The notes under the pieces were generated by a model. It did no database searches. It saw only the letters and a list, made by a program, of their open reading frames with translations, and was not told the DNA's origin. DNA of 64,000 nt from positions 180,566 through 244,565 of the forward strand of contig NZ_JAGQDE010000004.1 in assembly GCF_018069755.1 (NCBI RefSeq), given 5' to 3'. The position numbers and the translations under genes are program-made. This document shows positions 8,521-16,635 of the stretch, piece after piece. Numbering within the stretch: position 1 is the stretch's first letter; each line of letters opens with the position of its first letter. This stretch comes from Ideonella aquatica (GTDB taxonomy: Bacteria; Pseudomonadota; Gammaproteobacteria; Burkholderiales; Burkholderiaceae_C).

Positions 8521-8947
8521 TGTGACGATCTACACCGACGGTGCCTGCAAAGGCAACCCGGGCCCCGGCGGCTGGGGCGCCTGGCTGCGCGCCGGCAGCC
8601 ACGAGAAGGAGCTTTTCGGCGGCGAACGCCAGACCACCAACAACCGCATGGAGTTGACAGCGGTCATCGAGGCCCTGTCCACACTCAAGCGGCCCTGTGC
8701 GGTGGCGATCTACACCGACAGCGAGTACGTCAAGAACGGCATCACCACCTGGATCCACAATTGGAAGCGTCGTGGCTGGCGCACCGCGGATGGCAAGCCG
8801 GTGAAGAACGAGGAACTCTGGCGCCGCCTGGACGAGCTGGTCGCCGGGCACCGCGTGTCCTGGCACTGGGTCAAGGGCCACGCGGGCGACCCCGGCAACG
8901 AGCGAGCCGATGCGCTCGCCAACCGGGGGGTGGAACAGGCGCGCTGA
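8513..8947 (+). CDS. rnhA: Ribonuclease HI
   Basis: Degrades the RNA strand of RNA-DNA hybrids (R-loops, primers). 144 residues. All catalytic residues are visible: Asp 9 (YTDGAC), Glu 47 (NRMEL), Asp 69 (YTDSEY), His 123 (VKGHAG) and Asp 133 (ERADALA). The start ATG lies inside the stop region of the upstream methyltransferase (overlap ATGACTGA), and a -10-like GACAAT lies eight bases before it (8499-8504). In many proteobacteria dnaQ is adjacent to rnhA, but it is not here; the next gene converges from the other side. Confidence 0.97.
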   Translation: MTDVTIYTDGACKGNPGPGGWGAWLRAGSHEKELFGGERQTTNNRMELTAVIEALSTLKRPCAVAIYTDSEYVKNGITTWIHNWKRRGWRTADGKPVKNEELWRRLDELVAGHRVSWHWVKGHAGDPGNERADALANRGVEQAR

Positions 8948-8968
8948 CGCACGCGCCCAGTGGCCGGA

Positions 8969-10450
8969 TCAGGGCCCCGGCGGCGGGTTGAAGGCCTGGA
9001 AGCAGGCGTGCGTGTTGATCGTCGTGAGGAAGCTCAGGTCGAAGCTGTCGGCCTGCTGCGATCCCGTGAACTGGAAGGACTCGATGCCGTAGGCGGTCAT
9101 CTTGGCGCCGGTCGACAAGTCGGTGATGGTGGCCACGCAGCTCGGATTCCAGCCCGTGATCTGGTACTGCGAGGCCGGGCCGACCAGCGTCAGCGTGTCA
9201 TGGCCCCAGCAGCCGTCCACCCAGCTGCAGTTGGAGAAGCTGCCCAGCGTGAGGTTGTCGTTGCCCAGACCCAGTTGTACGCCGCCCTGGTTGCGGCCGA
9301 CGCTGGCAGCGTCGTCACCGCAGCCGGTGTCGAGCACGCAGCTGAGCGTGCCGCCCACCCACGCGCGGTCGTTGCCGTCGCCCAGCCAGGCCGATTGCAG
9401 CGAGCCACCCACATGCAGCTGATCATGGCCCCAGCCCAGGTTGGCGATGTTGGCGTTGCCATCGACAAACACGCGGTCGGTGCCGCAGCCGCCGGTGACG
9501 GCACAGTTGACGTTGTCGCCCACGTAGAGCTGGTTCAGACCATTGCCCAGCAGCATGTCGCCCACGCTGCCCTTGACCAGCAGCAGGTCGTCGCCGCAGC
9601 CCACGTACAGGTGCTCGGCATTGCCACCGATCTTGACGATGTTGGCGCCGTCGCCCAGGTTGGCCAGGCACAGGTTCTCGACCACGTTCAGGCCATCGTT
9701 GCCCCAGCCGGCCAGCACCGTGCCGGCGCTGCCGCCGACGTTGATGCAGTTGTTGCCGTTGCTCGCGCAGCCCAGGCCCAGGTCGCCAAAGACGACATAG
9801 CGGTCATTGCCGCAGCCCGAGTTGATGTGGCAGGCGTCGCCGCCCACGGTGATGTGGTTGGTGCCGTCGCCCAGGCAGGCCAGCGACAGGTTGCCGTCGA
9901 TGCTGACCTGATCGTTGCCCCAGCCCGACAGCACGGTGCCGGCATTGCCGCCCACCTCCAGCGTGTTGTCGCCCCAGCACAGGTCGGCCAGGCACAGGTT
10001 GCCAGCGACGCTGACCGTGTCCTGGTCAATGCCGCCAATGACCGTGCCGGCGTTGCCGCCCACGTCCAGCGTGTTCGTGCCCCAACCCAGCAGGCCGGTG
10101 CCCAGGTCGCCGCCAACGCTCACGGTGTCGTTGCCGCAGCCGGTGTTCAGGCAACTGATCGCGCCCGCCACGTCGATCACATCATGGCCTGAGCCCAGCG
10201 TGATGCTGCCGGCGTTGCCTCCCACCGTGATCCGGTTGCTGCCGAAGAGGTCGGTGATCGACTGCACATGGCCGCCCACCTGGATCCGGTCATCGCCCTC
10301 ACAGGTGTTGATGCAGGCGGCGCTGCCGGTGATGGTCACCGTGTCGTTGCCGCGGCCCATGGTCACGCTGCGGATGTCACCGTCGATGGTGACCGACTGG
10401 TCCTCGTTGGACCACCACTTGTAGAGATAGATGTCCTGGGTGCTGCTCAC
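8969..10450 (-). CDS. RTX-like 18-residue repeat protein, cysteine-bearing, unknown function
   Basis: 493 residues, GTG start at 10450 with GGAGA upstream. From residue 19 to about 418 the protein consists of 22 consecutive repeats; 19 are exactly 18 residues, two are 19 and one is 20. The consensus is x-V-x-V-G-G-N-x-G-x-V-x-L-G-x-G-N-D. Eighteen is twice the RTX nonapeptide, and the second half of each unit (GxGND followed by a hydrophobic-x-Val) is a good RTX calcium motif, whereas the first half (VGGNxGxVL) is degenerate. The last 75 residues (YQITGW...GIESFQFTG) resemble the module that often follows hemolysin-type repeats. There is no N-terminal signal peptide, as expected for type I secretion, but no transporter gene is in view. 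About 21 Cys recur at two fixed places in the repeats, which is unusual for RTX proteins. Likely a parallel beta-roll; role unknown. Confidence 0.85.
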   Translation of the reverse strand: MSSTQDIYLYKWWSNEDQSVTIDGDIRSVTMGRGNDTVTITGSAACINTCEGDDRIQVGGHVQSITDLFGSNRITVGGNAGSITLGSGHDVIDVAGAISCLNTGCGNDTVSVGGDLGTGLLGWGTNTLDVGGNAGTVIGGIDQDTVSVAGNLCLADLCWGDNTLEVGGNAGTVLSGWGNDQVSIDGNLSLACLGDGTNHITVGGDACHINSGCGNDRYVVFGDLGLGCASNGNNCINVGGSAGTVLAGWGNDGLNVVENLCLANLGDGANIVKIGGNAEHLYVGCGDDLLLVKGSVGDMLLGNGLNQLYVGDNVNCAVTGGCGTDRVFVDGNANIANLGWGHDQLHVGGSLQSAWLGDGNDRAWVGGTLSCVLDTGCGDDAASVGRNQGGVQLGLGNDNLTLGSFSNCSWVDGCWGHDTLTLVGPASQYQITGWNPSCVATITDLSTGAKMTAYGIESFQFTGSQQADSFDLSFLTTINTHACFQAFNPPPGP

Positions 10451-10479
10451 GGGGTTCTCCGGTTGCTGTTCGGGGTGTT

Positions 10480-10495
10480 ACTGTATGTTACCTTT
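10480..10495 (-). promoter_or_regulatory. Direct repeat TGTTAC x2 upstream of the repeat-protein gene
   Basis: TGTTAC-TGTA-TGTTAC: two identical 6-mers exactly 10 bases apart (one helical turn), about 30 bases upstream of the GTG start at 10450, in a short stretch that is AT-richer than its surroundings. This is the arrangement of a regulator binding site or part of a promoter. Chance is possible. Confidence 0.3.
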
Positions 10496-10562
10496 GTAGC
10501 AACTTCATGAAACACCCTGGACAACCCGTCCCCCTAGATTGTGGTCACCCCTGGGTCTCGGC

Positions 10563-11684
10563 TCAGCCGCCGATGTAGTGCATCTCGATGCGCTGACGGG
10601 GCTCGTCCGGCGCCGAGGAGGCCGAGCGCAGCTCGGAGTAACGGTCCTTGCGTCGGCTCCACAGGCCCGAGACGGCTGCGGCCAGCTGGGCATCGCTGGC
10701 ACCGCCGCGCAGCAGCGCCCGCAGGTCGTGGCCGCGGCTGGCGAACAGGCAGGTGAACAGCTTGCCCTCGGTGGACAGCCGGGCCCGGTTGCACTCGCCG
10801 CAGAAGGCCTGGGTCACGCTGGAGATGAAACCCACCTCACCGCGACCATCGGCGTAGGCCAGGCGCTGGGCGGTCTCGCCCGGCGAGCGCGCTGGCAGCG
10901 GCACCAGCGGCCAGACCTCGGCCAGCAAGGCCTGCACGGCCTGGCTGGGCAGCACCTCGTCCATGCGCCAGCCGTTGGTGGCGCCGACGTCCATGTACTC
11001 GATGAAGCGCAGCACCACCTGGGGGCCGTAGTGGTCACGCATATGGCGGGCCAGAGGCACGATCTCGTGCTCGTTGGTGCCACGCTTGACCACCATGTTG
11101 ACCTTGACCGGGCCGAAGCCGGCGGCCAGCGCGGCATCGATGCCGGCCAGCACCTCGCCAACCGGAAAGCCGACGTCGTTCATGCGCTGGAAGATGGCAT
11201 CGTCCAGGGCGTCCAGACTCACCGTGACGCGTGTCAGCCCCGCCGCGCGCAGCGCCGGCGCATGACGGGCCAGCAGCGAGCCGTTGGTGGTCAGCGTCAG
11301 CTCCAGCGGCTCACCAGACGGGGTGCGCAGCGCGGCCAGCATGCGCACCAGGTCGTCCAGGTGTTTGCGCATCAGTGGCTCGCCACCGGTCAGGCGCAGC
11401 TTGGTCACGCCATGCAGCGCGAACACCGCAGCCAGGCGCGTGATCTCCTCGAAGCTCAGCAGCGAGGATTGCGGCAGGAAGCGGTAGTCCCGGTCGAAGA
11501 CCTCCTTGGGCATGCAGTAGCTGCAGCGGAAGTTGCACCGGTCGGTGACCGAAATGCGCAGGTCGCGCAGCGGCCGGCCCAGCGCGTCGGACAACAGACC
11601 GTCCGGTGCGGGCGCGTCGGCGGGGATATCTGGGATGTCGGCCAGCGCGCGCAGGTCCGACAAGGCTATGACTTTTTCACCCAT
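10563..11684 (-). CDS. moaA: GTP 3',8-cyclase MoaA
   Basis: Radical-SAM enzyme that with MoaC turns GTP into cyclic pyranopterin monophosphate, the first step of molybdenum cofactor synthesis. 373 residues. The N-terminal [4Fe-4S] site is Cys 50, 54 and 57 ([13 protein letters not shown]). LTGGEPLMR is the SAM-binding glycine motif. The C-terminal second cluster is represented by [10 protein letters not shown] plus LFTC, and the protein ends in the essential Gly-Gly. It is on its own here, about 8 kb from mobB-moeA-moaD-moaE; moaC is not in the window. I see no molybdenum cofactor riboswitch in its short upstream region. Confidence 0.96.
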   Translation of the reverse strand: MGEKVIALSDLRALADIPDIPADAPAPDGLLSDALGRPLRDLRISVTDRCNFRCSYCMPKEVFDRDYRFLPQSSLLSFEEITRLAAVFALHGVTKLRLTGGEPLMRKHLDDLVRMLAALRTPSGEPLELTLTTNGSLLARHAPALRAAGLTRVTVSLDALDDAIFQRMNDVGFPVGEVLAGIDAALAAGFGPVKVNMVVKRGTNEHEIVPLARHMRDHYGPQVVLRFIEYMDVGATNGWRMDEVLPSQAVQALLAEVWPLVPLPARSPGETAQRLAYADGRGEVGFISSVTQAFCGECNRARLSTEGKLFTCLFASRGHDLRALLRGGASDAQLAAAVSGLWSRRKDRYSELRSASSAPDEPRQRIEMHYIGG

Positions 11685-11752
11685 GGCCTGCGCATGCTAA
11701 CGGCTGAAAGCCGACCCGTGCCCAAGCAGGCCCGGCCCGGCCAGGGACATGT

Positions 11753-12373
11753 TCACTGGGCAGGACGCAGCGGTTCGGTGGTCTGCGGCGCGCGGCGCGC
11801 ACCGTTGAAGCGCTGGGCCCAGTAGGCGATGCGCATGTCCTCCACACGCACCTGCTCGCCGGTGCGTGGCGAGTGGATGAACTTGCCGTCGCCCACGTAG
11901 ATGCCCACATGGGAGAACGCGCGGCGCATGGTGTTGAAAAACACCAGATCGCCGGGTTTGAGGTCCTCCATCGGGATGGCAACCAGACCGGGTGACGCGG
12001 CCTGTTCGGCGGCACGGCGCGGCAGCACCAGCCCCACGCTGTGCTCGAAAACGTAGCGTGTGAAGCCCGAGCAATCGAAGCCCTGGTCTTCAGTGCCGCC
12101 GCCGCGGCGGTAGCGTACGCCGATGAAATTCATCGCGGTGAGCACCAGGTCCGAGGCCTTGTCGCGCACCTGAGACAGCAGCGTGGGCGCGCTGTCGGTG
12201 CCAGCGGCCGACAGCACGCCGCGCTCTTCGAGCAGGCGCATCACCGGGTCGCCGGACTTGGGGCTGGCACCGTCGGGGCTGGCCCAGGCGCTGCCGCACA
12301 GCAGGGCCAGAGCCAGGGCGGTGCCGCTCAACAGGCACGGGCCGCGGCGGCGCTCTCGGGGAATCACATCCAT
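11753..12373 (-). CDS. Exported NlpC/P60 family cysteine peptidase
   Basis: Peptidoglycan endopeptidase of the NlpC/P60 type, cleaving stem peptides in the periplasm. 206 residues from the ATG at 12373. A signal peptide is present (Arg-rich start, hydrophobic core LLSGTALALALLCGSAWA, cleavage near residue 31). The catalytic set is Cys 101 (FDCSGF), His 155 (SHVGIY) and His 167 (FIHSP). An ATG five codons further upstream (12388) is inside the -10 hexamer of a near-consensus promoter, so the start at 12373 (or GTG 12376) fits better; the upstream ATG cannot be ruled out. It lies between PhoH and moaA on the same strand. Confidence 0.88.
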   Translation of the reverse strand: MDVIPRERRRGPCLLSGTALALALLCGSAWASPDGASPKSGDPVMRLLEERGVLSAAGTDSAPTLLSQVRDKASDLVLTAMNFIGVRYRRGGGTEDQGFDCSGFTRYVFEHSVGLVLPRRAAEQAASPGLVAIPMEDLKPGDLVFFNTMRRAFSHVGIYVGDGKFIHSPRTGEQVRVEDMRIAYWAQRFNGARRAPQTTEPLRPAQ

Positions 12374-12383
12374 CACGCCGCGC

Positions 12384-12412
12384 AGCATAGGCAGGCGTCA
12401 GCCTTGTGTCAA
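12384..12412 (-). promoter_or_regulatory. Near-consensus sigma-70 promoter for the NlpC/P60 gene
   Basis: On the minus strand TTGACA (12407-12412) and TATGCT (12384-12389) are separated by exactly 17 bases. The expected transcription start is about 12376-12378, immediately at GTG 12376 or just before ATG 12373, giving a nearly leaderless message. This decides against ATG 12388, which is part of the -10 hexamer. Confidence 0.65.
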
Positions 12413-12465
12413 GACGAAAAATCCAAGCAATACAAGAACTTGCGTCAATGTCTTCGGGTTGTCGA

Positions 12466-12485
12466 GATCAGGGATGCACCTGATC
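12466..12485 (-). terminator. Hairpin downstream of the PhoH-family gene
   Basis: GATCAGG and CCTGATC form a perfect 7-bp stem with a 6-base loop, 10 bases past the PhoH stop codon. No T-run follows on the minus strand, so it is either a weak terminator or a transcript-end stabiliser. Confidence 0.35.
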
Positions 12486-12494
12486 CCGCCCGGC

Positions 12495-14144
12495 TCAGAG
12501 CACTTCAGACGCGTAATCGGCCAGCCGTGAACGCTCGCCGCGCGCCAGCGTGACATGGCCGGCGTGCGGCCAGCCCTTGAAACGGTCGACGGCAAAGGTC
12601 AGGCCCGACGAGCCCTCGGTCAGGTAGGGCGTGTCGATCTGCGCCAGATTGCCCAGGCAGACGATCTTGGTGCCCGGGCCAGCGCGGGTGATCAGGGTCT
12701 TCATCTGCTTGGGCGTCAGGTTCTGCGCCTCGTCGATCAGCACGAACTTGTTCAGGAAGGTGCGCCCGCGCATGAAGTTCATGCTCTTGATCTTGATCTT
12801 GCTGCGCACCAGGTCGTTGGTGGCGGCGCGGCCCCATTCGCCCGCGGTGGCGTCGGTCTTGGCGAGCACCTCAAGGTTGTCATCGAGCGCGCCCATCCAG
12901 GGGCCCATCTTCTCTTCCTCGTTGCCGGGCAGGAAGCCGATGTCCTCGCCCACCGGCACCGTCACGCGGGTGACGATGATCTCGGTGTAGCGGCGCTCAT
13001 CGAGCACCTGCGACAGTCCGGCAGCCAGCGTCATCAGCGTCTTGCCCGTTCCCGCGGTGCCGGTCAGCGTGATGAAGTCGCACTCGGGGTCCATCAGCAG
13101 GTTCAGCGCAAAGTTCTGCTCGCGGTTGCGGGCCGTGACGCCCCAGGCGGCGTTCTTGGCATGGGTGTAGTCGCGCAGCGTCTTGAGCACCGCGGTCTTG
13201 CCGCTCAGCTCGGTCACGCGCGCATACAGCGGCGCCTCGCCGGGCTGCTCGAGGTAGACGAACTGGTTGACCATCAGCGCCGGCACCAGCGGGCCGCTGA
13301 TGCGGTAGAAGGTGTGGCCACCTTGCTGCCAGCTCTCCATGGTCTTGCCGTGCTTGTCCCAGAAGTCGGGCGGCAGCTGCAGCACACCGGTGTAGAGCAG
13401 GTCGCCGTCGTCCAGCGCCTTGTCGTTGAAGTAGTCCTCGGCGGCCAGGCCCATCGCCCGCGCCTTGATGCGCATGTTGATGTCCTTGGACACCAGCACC
13501 ACCTCGCGGCCGGGGTGCTGCTCGCGCAGCGACTGCACCACGCCCAGGATCTGGTTGTCGGCCTTGCCCTGCGGCAGGCCGGCGGGCAACTTGGCATCCA
13601 GCAGCGTGGTCTGGAAGTACAGCCGGCCCAGGGCCTCGCGGTGGCCGGTCTTGGCCAGCGGGATGCCGTCGGTGGGGGCCAGGTTGCCGTCGGCGGCCAG
13701 CGCATCGAGCTCGCGGCTGACCTGGCGCACGTTGCGCGAGACCTCGGACATGCCCTTCTTGTGGCCGTCGAGCTCTTCCAGCGTGATCATCGGCAGGTAG
13801 ATGTCGTGCTCGTCGAAACGGAAGATCGACATCGGGTCGTGCATCAACACGTTGGTGTCGAGCACGAACAGCTTGGCCGGGCCGGTGCGCCGCGGCGCGG
13901 CGCGGCGCTTGGGGGCTGGGGCGGGCTTGGCGGCGGCAGGGGGCTTGGACGTACGCACCGGCGCCGGGGCGGCGGGCAGCGGGGCGGCGTCACGCTTGAG
14001 TTCAAGCGGCGCGACCGGACGGTCGTCCTGGGGATCGGGCGCAGGGCGGGCGGCGCTGCGGGCCGTCTTCGGCGCTGCCTGGGCCTCGTATTCGCTGGGG
14101 GGAAGGATGGTGGCTCGGGTGACGGGGGGCTTGGGCAGGGGCAT
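12495..14144 (-). CDS. PIN domain-PhoH family ATPase
   Basis: 549 residues from ATG 14144. An upstream in-frame TTG at 14171 lies inside a terminator and is unlikely. After a Pro/Ala-rich N-terminus (1-90) comes a PIN ribonuclease domain (KLFVLDTNVLMHD, Asp 96; EELDGHKKG; VSKDINMRIKA 218-228) and then a PhoH ATPase domain with Walker A GTAGTGKT at 362-369 and a Walker B-like VLIDEAQN region. Fused PIN-PhoH proteins are RNA-processing or RNA-unwinding enzymes of uncertain cellular role; related proteins are induced by stress or phosphate limitation in some bacteria. It follows bcp but is separated from it by a terminator. Confidence 0.92.
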   Translation of the reverse strand: MPLPKPPVTRATILPPSEYEAQAAPKTARSAARPAPDPQDDRPVAPLELKRDAAPLPAAPAPVRTSKPPAAAKPAPAPKRRAAPRRTGPAKLFVLDTNVLMHDPMSIFRFDEHDIYLPMITLEELDGHKKGMSEVSRNVRQVSRELDALAADGNLAPTDGIPLAKTGHREALGRLYFQTTLLDAKLPAGLPQGKADNQILGVVQSLREQHPGREVVLVSKDINMRIKARAMGLAAEDYFNDKALDDGDLLYTGVLQLPPDFWDKHGKTMESWQQGGHTFYRISGPLVPALMVNQFVYLEQPGEAPLYARVTELSGKTAVLKTLRDYTHAKNAAWGVTARNREQNFALNLLMDPECDFITLTGTAGTGKTLMTLAAGLSQVLDERRYTEIIVTRVTVPVGEDIGFLPGNEEEKMGPWMGALDDNLEVLAKTDATAGEWGRAATNDLVRSKIKIKSMNFMRGRTFLNKFVLIDEAQNLTPKQMKTLITRAGPGTKIVCLGNLAQIDTPYLTEGSSGLTFAVDRFKGWPHAGHVTLARGERSRLADYASEVL

Positions 14145-14169
14145 GGACGGCGACAGCGGTTCAGGCAAC

Positions 14170-14201
14170 AAAAAAGCCGCACGGACAACCGGGCGGCTTT
14201 T
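14170..14201 (-). terminator. Intrinsic terminator between bcp and the PhoH gene
   Basis: AAAAGCCGC and GCGGCTTTT form a 9-bp stem around a 12-base loop; on the minus strand the stem is followed by TTTTTTG. It lies about 75 bases past the bcp stop codon and just before the PhoH start, so it ends the bcp transcript. Confidence 0.85.
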
Positions 14202-14274
14202 CAGGGGAGGTCAGCGCGAGCGTCTCGGGCATGGCCCCATCATACACATCCGGCCACGGCCGGCAGCAGGGGCT

Positions 14275-14751
14275 TCAGGCGGTCTTCTTGAGTTCCTTCA
14301 CGGCCTTGAGGACTTCGTCCACATGGCCGGCCACCTTGATGCCACGCCACTCGGCGCGCAGCACGCCCTGGGCATCGATCAGGAAGGTCGAGCGCTCGAT
14401 GCCCTTGACCTTCTTGCCGTACATGATCTTGTTCTTGACCACGCCGAACATGTGGCAGAGCTTTTCCTCGGTGTCGGCGATCAGCTCGAAGGGCAGCTCC
14501 AGCGTTTGCTTGAACTTCTCGTGCGAGGCCATGTTGTCGCGCGACACCCCGAACACCACCGCACCCGCCTTAACGAAGTCCTTGTGCTGGTCGCGGAACT
14601 GCATGGCTTCAGTGGTGCAGCCGGGCGTGTTGTCCTTGGGGTAGAAATACAGCACCACCGTCTGGCCCAGAAAGGCGTGGCCGGTGAACTTGACACCGCC
14701 CGTGGCCAGGGCTTCGATCTCGGGAAGGGCTTTGTTGAGGGCTGGCGTCAT
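14275..14751 (-). CDS. bcp: Thioredoxin-dependent peroxiredoxin of the Bcp/PrxQ family
   Basis: Reduces hydrogen peroxide and organic peroxides. 158 residues, normal length. The peroxidatic cysteine is Cys 45 in the family motif NTPGCTTEA. In Escherichia coli BCP the resolving cysteine is five residues later; here that position is Met 50, so the enzyme must use another cysteine (Cys 99 in EKLCHMFG is the only other) or act as a 1-Cys peroxiredoxin. Preceded by a perfect TATAAT and followed by a strong terminator, so it is a single-gene transcript. Confidence 0.94.
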   Translation of the reverse strand: MTPALNKALPEIEALATGGVKFTGHAFLGQTVVLYFYPKDNTPGCTTEAMQFRDQHKDFVKAGAVVFGVSRDNMASHEKFKQTLELPFELIADTEEKLCHMFGVVKNKIMYGKKVKGIERSTFLIDAQGVLRAEWRGIKVAGHVDEVLKAVKELKKTA

Positions 14752-14798
14752 GAGGATTTTGTCTTCTAGCTGAGCGCCCCGGCGAGGCTTAGCCTGCG

Positions 14799-14822
14799 AT
14801 TATAAGGGGCCTGGCCCCCCTT
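14799..14822 (-). promoter_or_regulatory. bcp promoter -10 with adjoining inverted repeat
   Basis: TATAAT on the minus strand (14799-14804) about 48 bases upstream of the bcp ATG, continuing TATAATCGC. Directly adjoining it is an inverted repeat, AAGGGG (14804-14809) and CCCCTT (14817-14822), occupying the spacer. It may be an operator or part of the end of the upstream gene's transcript. No consensus -35 element. Confidence 0.45.
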
Positions 14823-14845
14823 TTCTGCCGCGCGGCGCTGGGCGC

Positions 14846-15223
14846 TCAGGCCGGCGGCAACAGGAAGGCGCCCAGCACACGGCGGCCCTCGGTGACCAGC
14901 ACATTGAAGGTGCGTGCGGCGGCAGCGGTGTCCATGGTCTCGATACCGATGCGGCGCTCGATCAGTGCGGCATAGAGCGACGGGTGGACGAAGCGCTGCC
15001 GCTCGCCGCTGCCGAACACCACCAGCTCGGGCGACCAGGCCAGGATGCGCGCAAAGTGTTCGGCGGTCAGGTCGCCCGGCTCCTGGGCCGGCCAGGCTTG
15101 CACCTCGCCGCGCCAAGGCACCAGCAGGCTGCTCTGGAACGGAGTCTGGTGTACCCACAGGCGGCCAGGTTCAAGGCGGGCGATCACGTTGACGCCGTCC
15201 AGGGCATCGGGCTGGAATTTCAT
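14846..15223 (-). CDS. Mth938-like domain-containing protein
   Basis: 125 residues, a single small domain of the Mth938/DUF498 family, whose members in eukaryotes include a mitochondrial complex I assembly factor; the bacterial role is not established. Family hallmarks seen are the ELVVFGSGERQRFV segment (a Gly-rich loop after a strand), IGIETMDTAAAARTFNVL, and the final EGRRVLGAFLLP. It is divergent from alaA with 135 bases between the starts. Confidence 0.85.
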   Translation of the reverse strand: MKFQPDALDGVNVIARLEPGRLWVHQTPFQSSLLVPWRGEVQAWPAQEPGDLTAEHFARILAWSPELVVFGSGERQRFVHPSLYAALIERRIGIETMDTAAAARTFNVLVTEGRRVLGAFLLPPA

Positions 15224-15301
15224 CGGTGGAGCTCGCGCGGTGGCATGAGAGGTCGCAGAGGTGCCGGCGCTGCACGCCGATGGGGCGCACCCTATGGTTA
15301 A

Positions 15302-15307
15302 ATTATA
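15302..15307 (-). promoter_or_regulatory. -10 hexamer in the Mth938/alaA divergent region
   Basis: A perfect TATAAT on the minus strand 78 bases upstream of the Mth938-like start. The same AT-rich patch (TTAAATTATAGG) lies about 50 bases before alaA and could serve as a -10 on the plus strand too. No consensus -35 element is seen on either strand. Confidence 0.4.
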
Positions 15308-15358
15308 GGTTTTTGCAGTGCATCAAAGCGGTGCACGCCCCTGCTGAGGAGCCCCGGT

Positions 15359-16591
15359 TTGAAGCGCATCGCCAAGTCCAGCAAGCTGGCCAACGTCGGC
15401 TACGACATCCGCGGCCCGGTGCTCGACAAGGCCCGGCAGATGGAGGAAGAGGGCCACAAGATCATCAAGCTGAACATTGGCAACGTCGCTGCCTTCGGCC
15501 TGATGCCGCCCGACGAGATCGTGCAGGACATGATCCGCAACCTGTCCTCGCAGGTGGCGGCCGGCTACACCGACAGCAAGGGCCTGTTCGCACCGCGCAA
15601 GGCGGTGGTGCACTACTGCCAGGAGAAGAAGATTGCCGGTGTGACGGTGGATGACGTCTACCTGGGCAATGGCGCGTCCGAGCTGATCTCGATGAGCATG
15701 AACGCCCTGCTCGACGAGCACGACGAGGTGCTGATCCCCTCGCCCGACTACCCGCTCTACACCGCCGTGGTGTCGCTGTCGGGCGGCACGCCGGTGCACT
15801 ACCACTGTGACGAAGGCAGCGGCTGGCTGCCCGACCTGGATGACATCCGAAAGAAGGTGACGCCCCACACCAAGGCGATCATCGTCATCAACCCGAACAA
15901 CCCGACCGGCGCGCTCTACCCGGACGCGATCCTGCAGGGCATCGTCGACATCGCGCGCGAGCACCAGCTGATCGTCTTCGCCGACGAGATCTACGACAAG
16001 ACGCTGTACGACGGCGCCAGCCACACCAGCATCGCCTCGCTGGCCGACGACGTGCTGTTCCTGACCTTCAATGGCTTGTCCAAGAACTACCGGTCGTGTG
16101 GCTACCGCGCCGGCTGGATGGTGGTGTCGGGCAACAAGAAGCGCGCCCAGGACTACATCGAGGGCCTGAACATGCTGGCCTCGATGCGCCTGTGCGCCAA
16201 CACGCCCGGCCAGATGGCGATCCAGACAGCGCTGGGCGGCTACCAGAGCATCAAGGACCTGGTGGCGCCGGGCGGCCGGCTGTGCAAGCAGCGCGACCTG
16301 GCCTATGAGCTGCTGACGCAGATTCCAGGTGTCAGCGTGGTCAAGCCGCAGGCGGCGCTGTACATGTTCCCGCGCCTGGACCCGAAGATGTACCCGATCG
16401 AGGACGACCAGCAGTTTGCCTACGAGCTGCTGGCCGACGAGAAGGTGCTGATCGTCCAGGGCACCGGTTTCAACTGGCCCACGCCCGACCATTTCCGCCT
16501 GGTCTTCCTGCCCAACGCCGATGACCTCACCGAGGCCATCGGTCGCATCGCCCGCTTCCTCGACGGCTACCGCAAGCGCCACGCCGTCTGA
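15359..16591 (+). CDS. alaA: Alanine aminotransferase (AlaA type)
   Basis: PLP-dependent class I aminotransferase that makes alanine from pyruvate and glutamate. 410 residues with a TTG start at 15359 preceded by GAGGA. The N-terminus (SSKLANVGYDIRGPVL) and many blocks match Escherichia coli AlaA closely. PLP lysine is Lys 242 in NGLSKNYR; VINPNNPTGA (177-186) and ADEIYDK (208-214) are the cofactor-contacting motifs. It is 44 bases upstream of hom and probably belongs to the same transcript, grouping alanine and threonine synthesis. Some annotations would call it alaC, but the resemblance is to AlaA. Confidence 0.93.
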   Translation: MKRIAKSSKLANVGYDIRGPVLDKARQMEEEGHKIIKLNIGNVAAFGLMPPDEIVQDMIRNLSSQVAAGYTDSKGLFAPRKAVVHYCQEKKIAGVTVDDVYLGNGASELISMSMNALLDEHDEVLIPSPDYPLYTAVVSLSGGTPVHYHCDEGSGWLPDLDDIRKKVTPHTKAIIVINPNNPTGALYPDAILQGIVDIAREHQLIVFADEIYDKTLYDGASHTSIASLADDVLFLTFNGLSKNYRSCGYRAGWMVVSGNKKRAQDYIEGLNMLASMRLCANTPGQMAIQTALGGYQSIKDLVAPGGRLCKQRDLAYELLTQIPGVSVVKPQAALYMFPRLDPKMYPIEDDQQFAYELLADEKVLIVQGTGFNWPTPDHFRLVFLPNADDLTEAIGRIARFLDGYRKRHAV

Positions 16592-16635
16592 CCCTCTGAT
16601 TTCCCGCTCACCGCGACCCCACCGAGAGACATCGC

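Noticed and set aside
9100..10300. Repetitive DNA suggesting a CRISPR array or satellite
   Set aside because: The 54-base period is the coding reflection of 18-residue protein repeats; the units vary freely at third codon positions and there are no spacers.
12555..14291. A 578-codon open frame antisense to the PhoH gene
   Set aside because: Same reason; the minus-strand frame has clear PIN and PhoH motifs.
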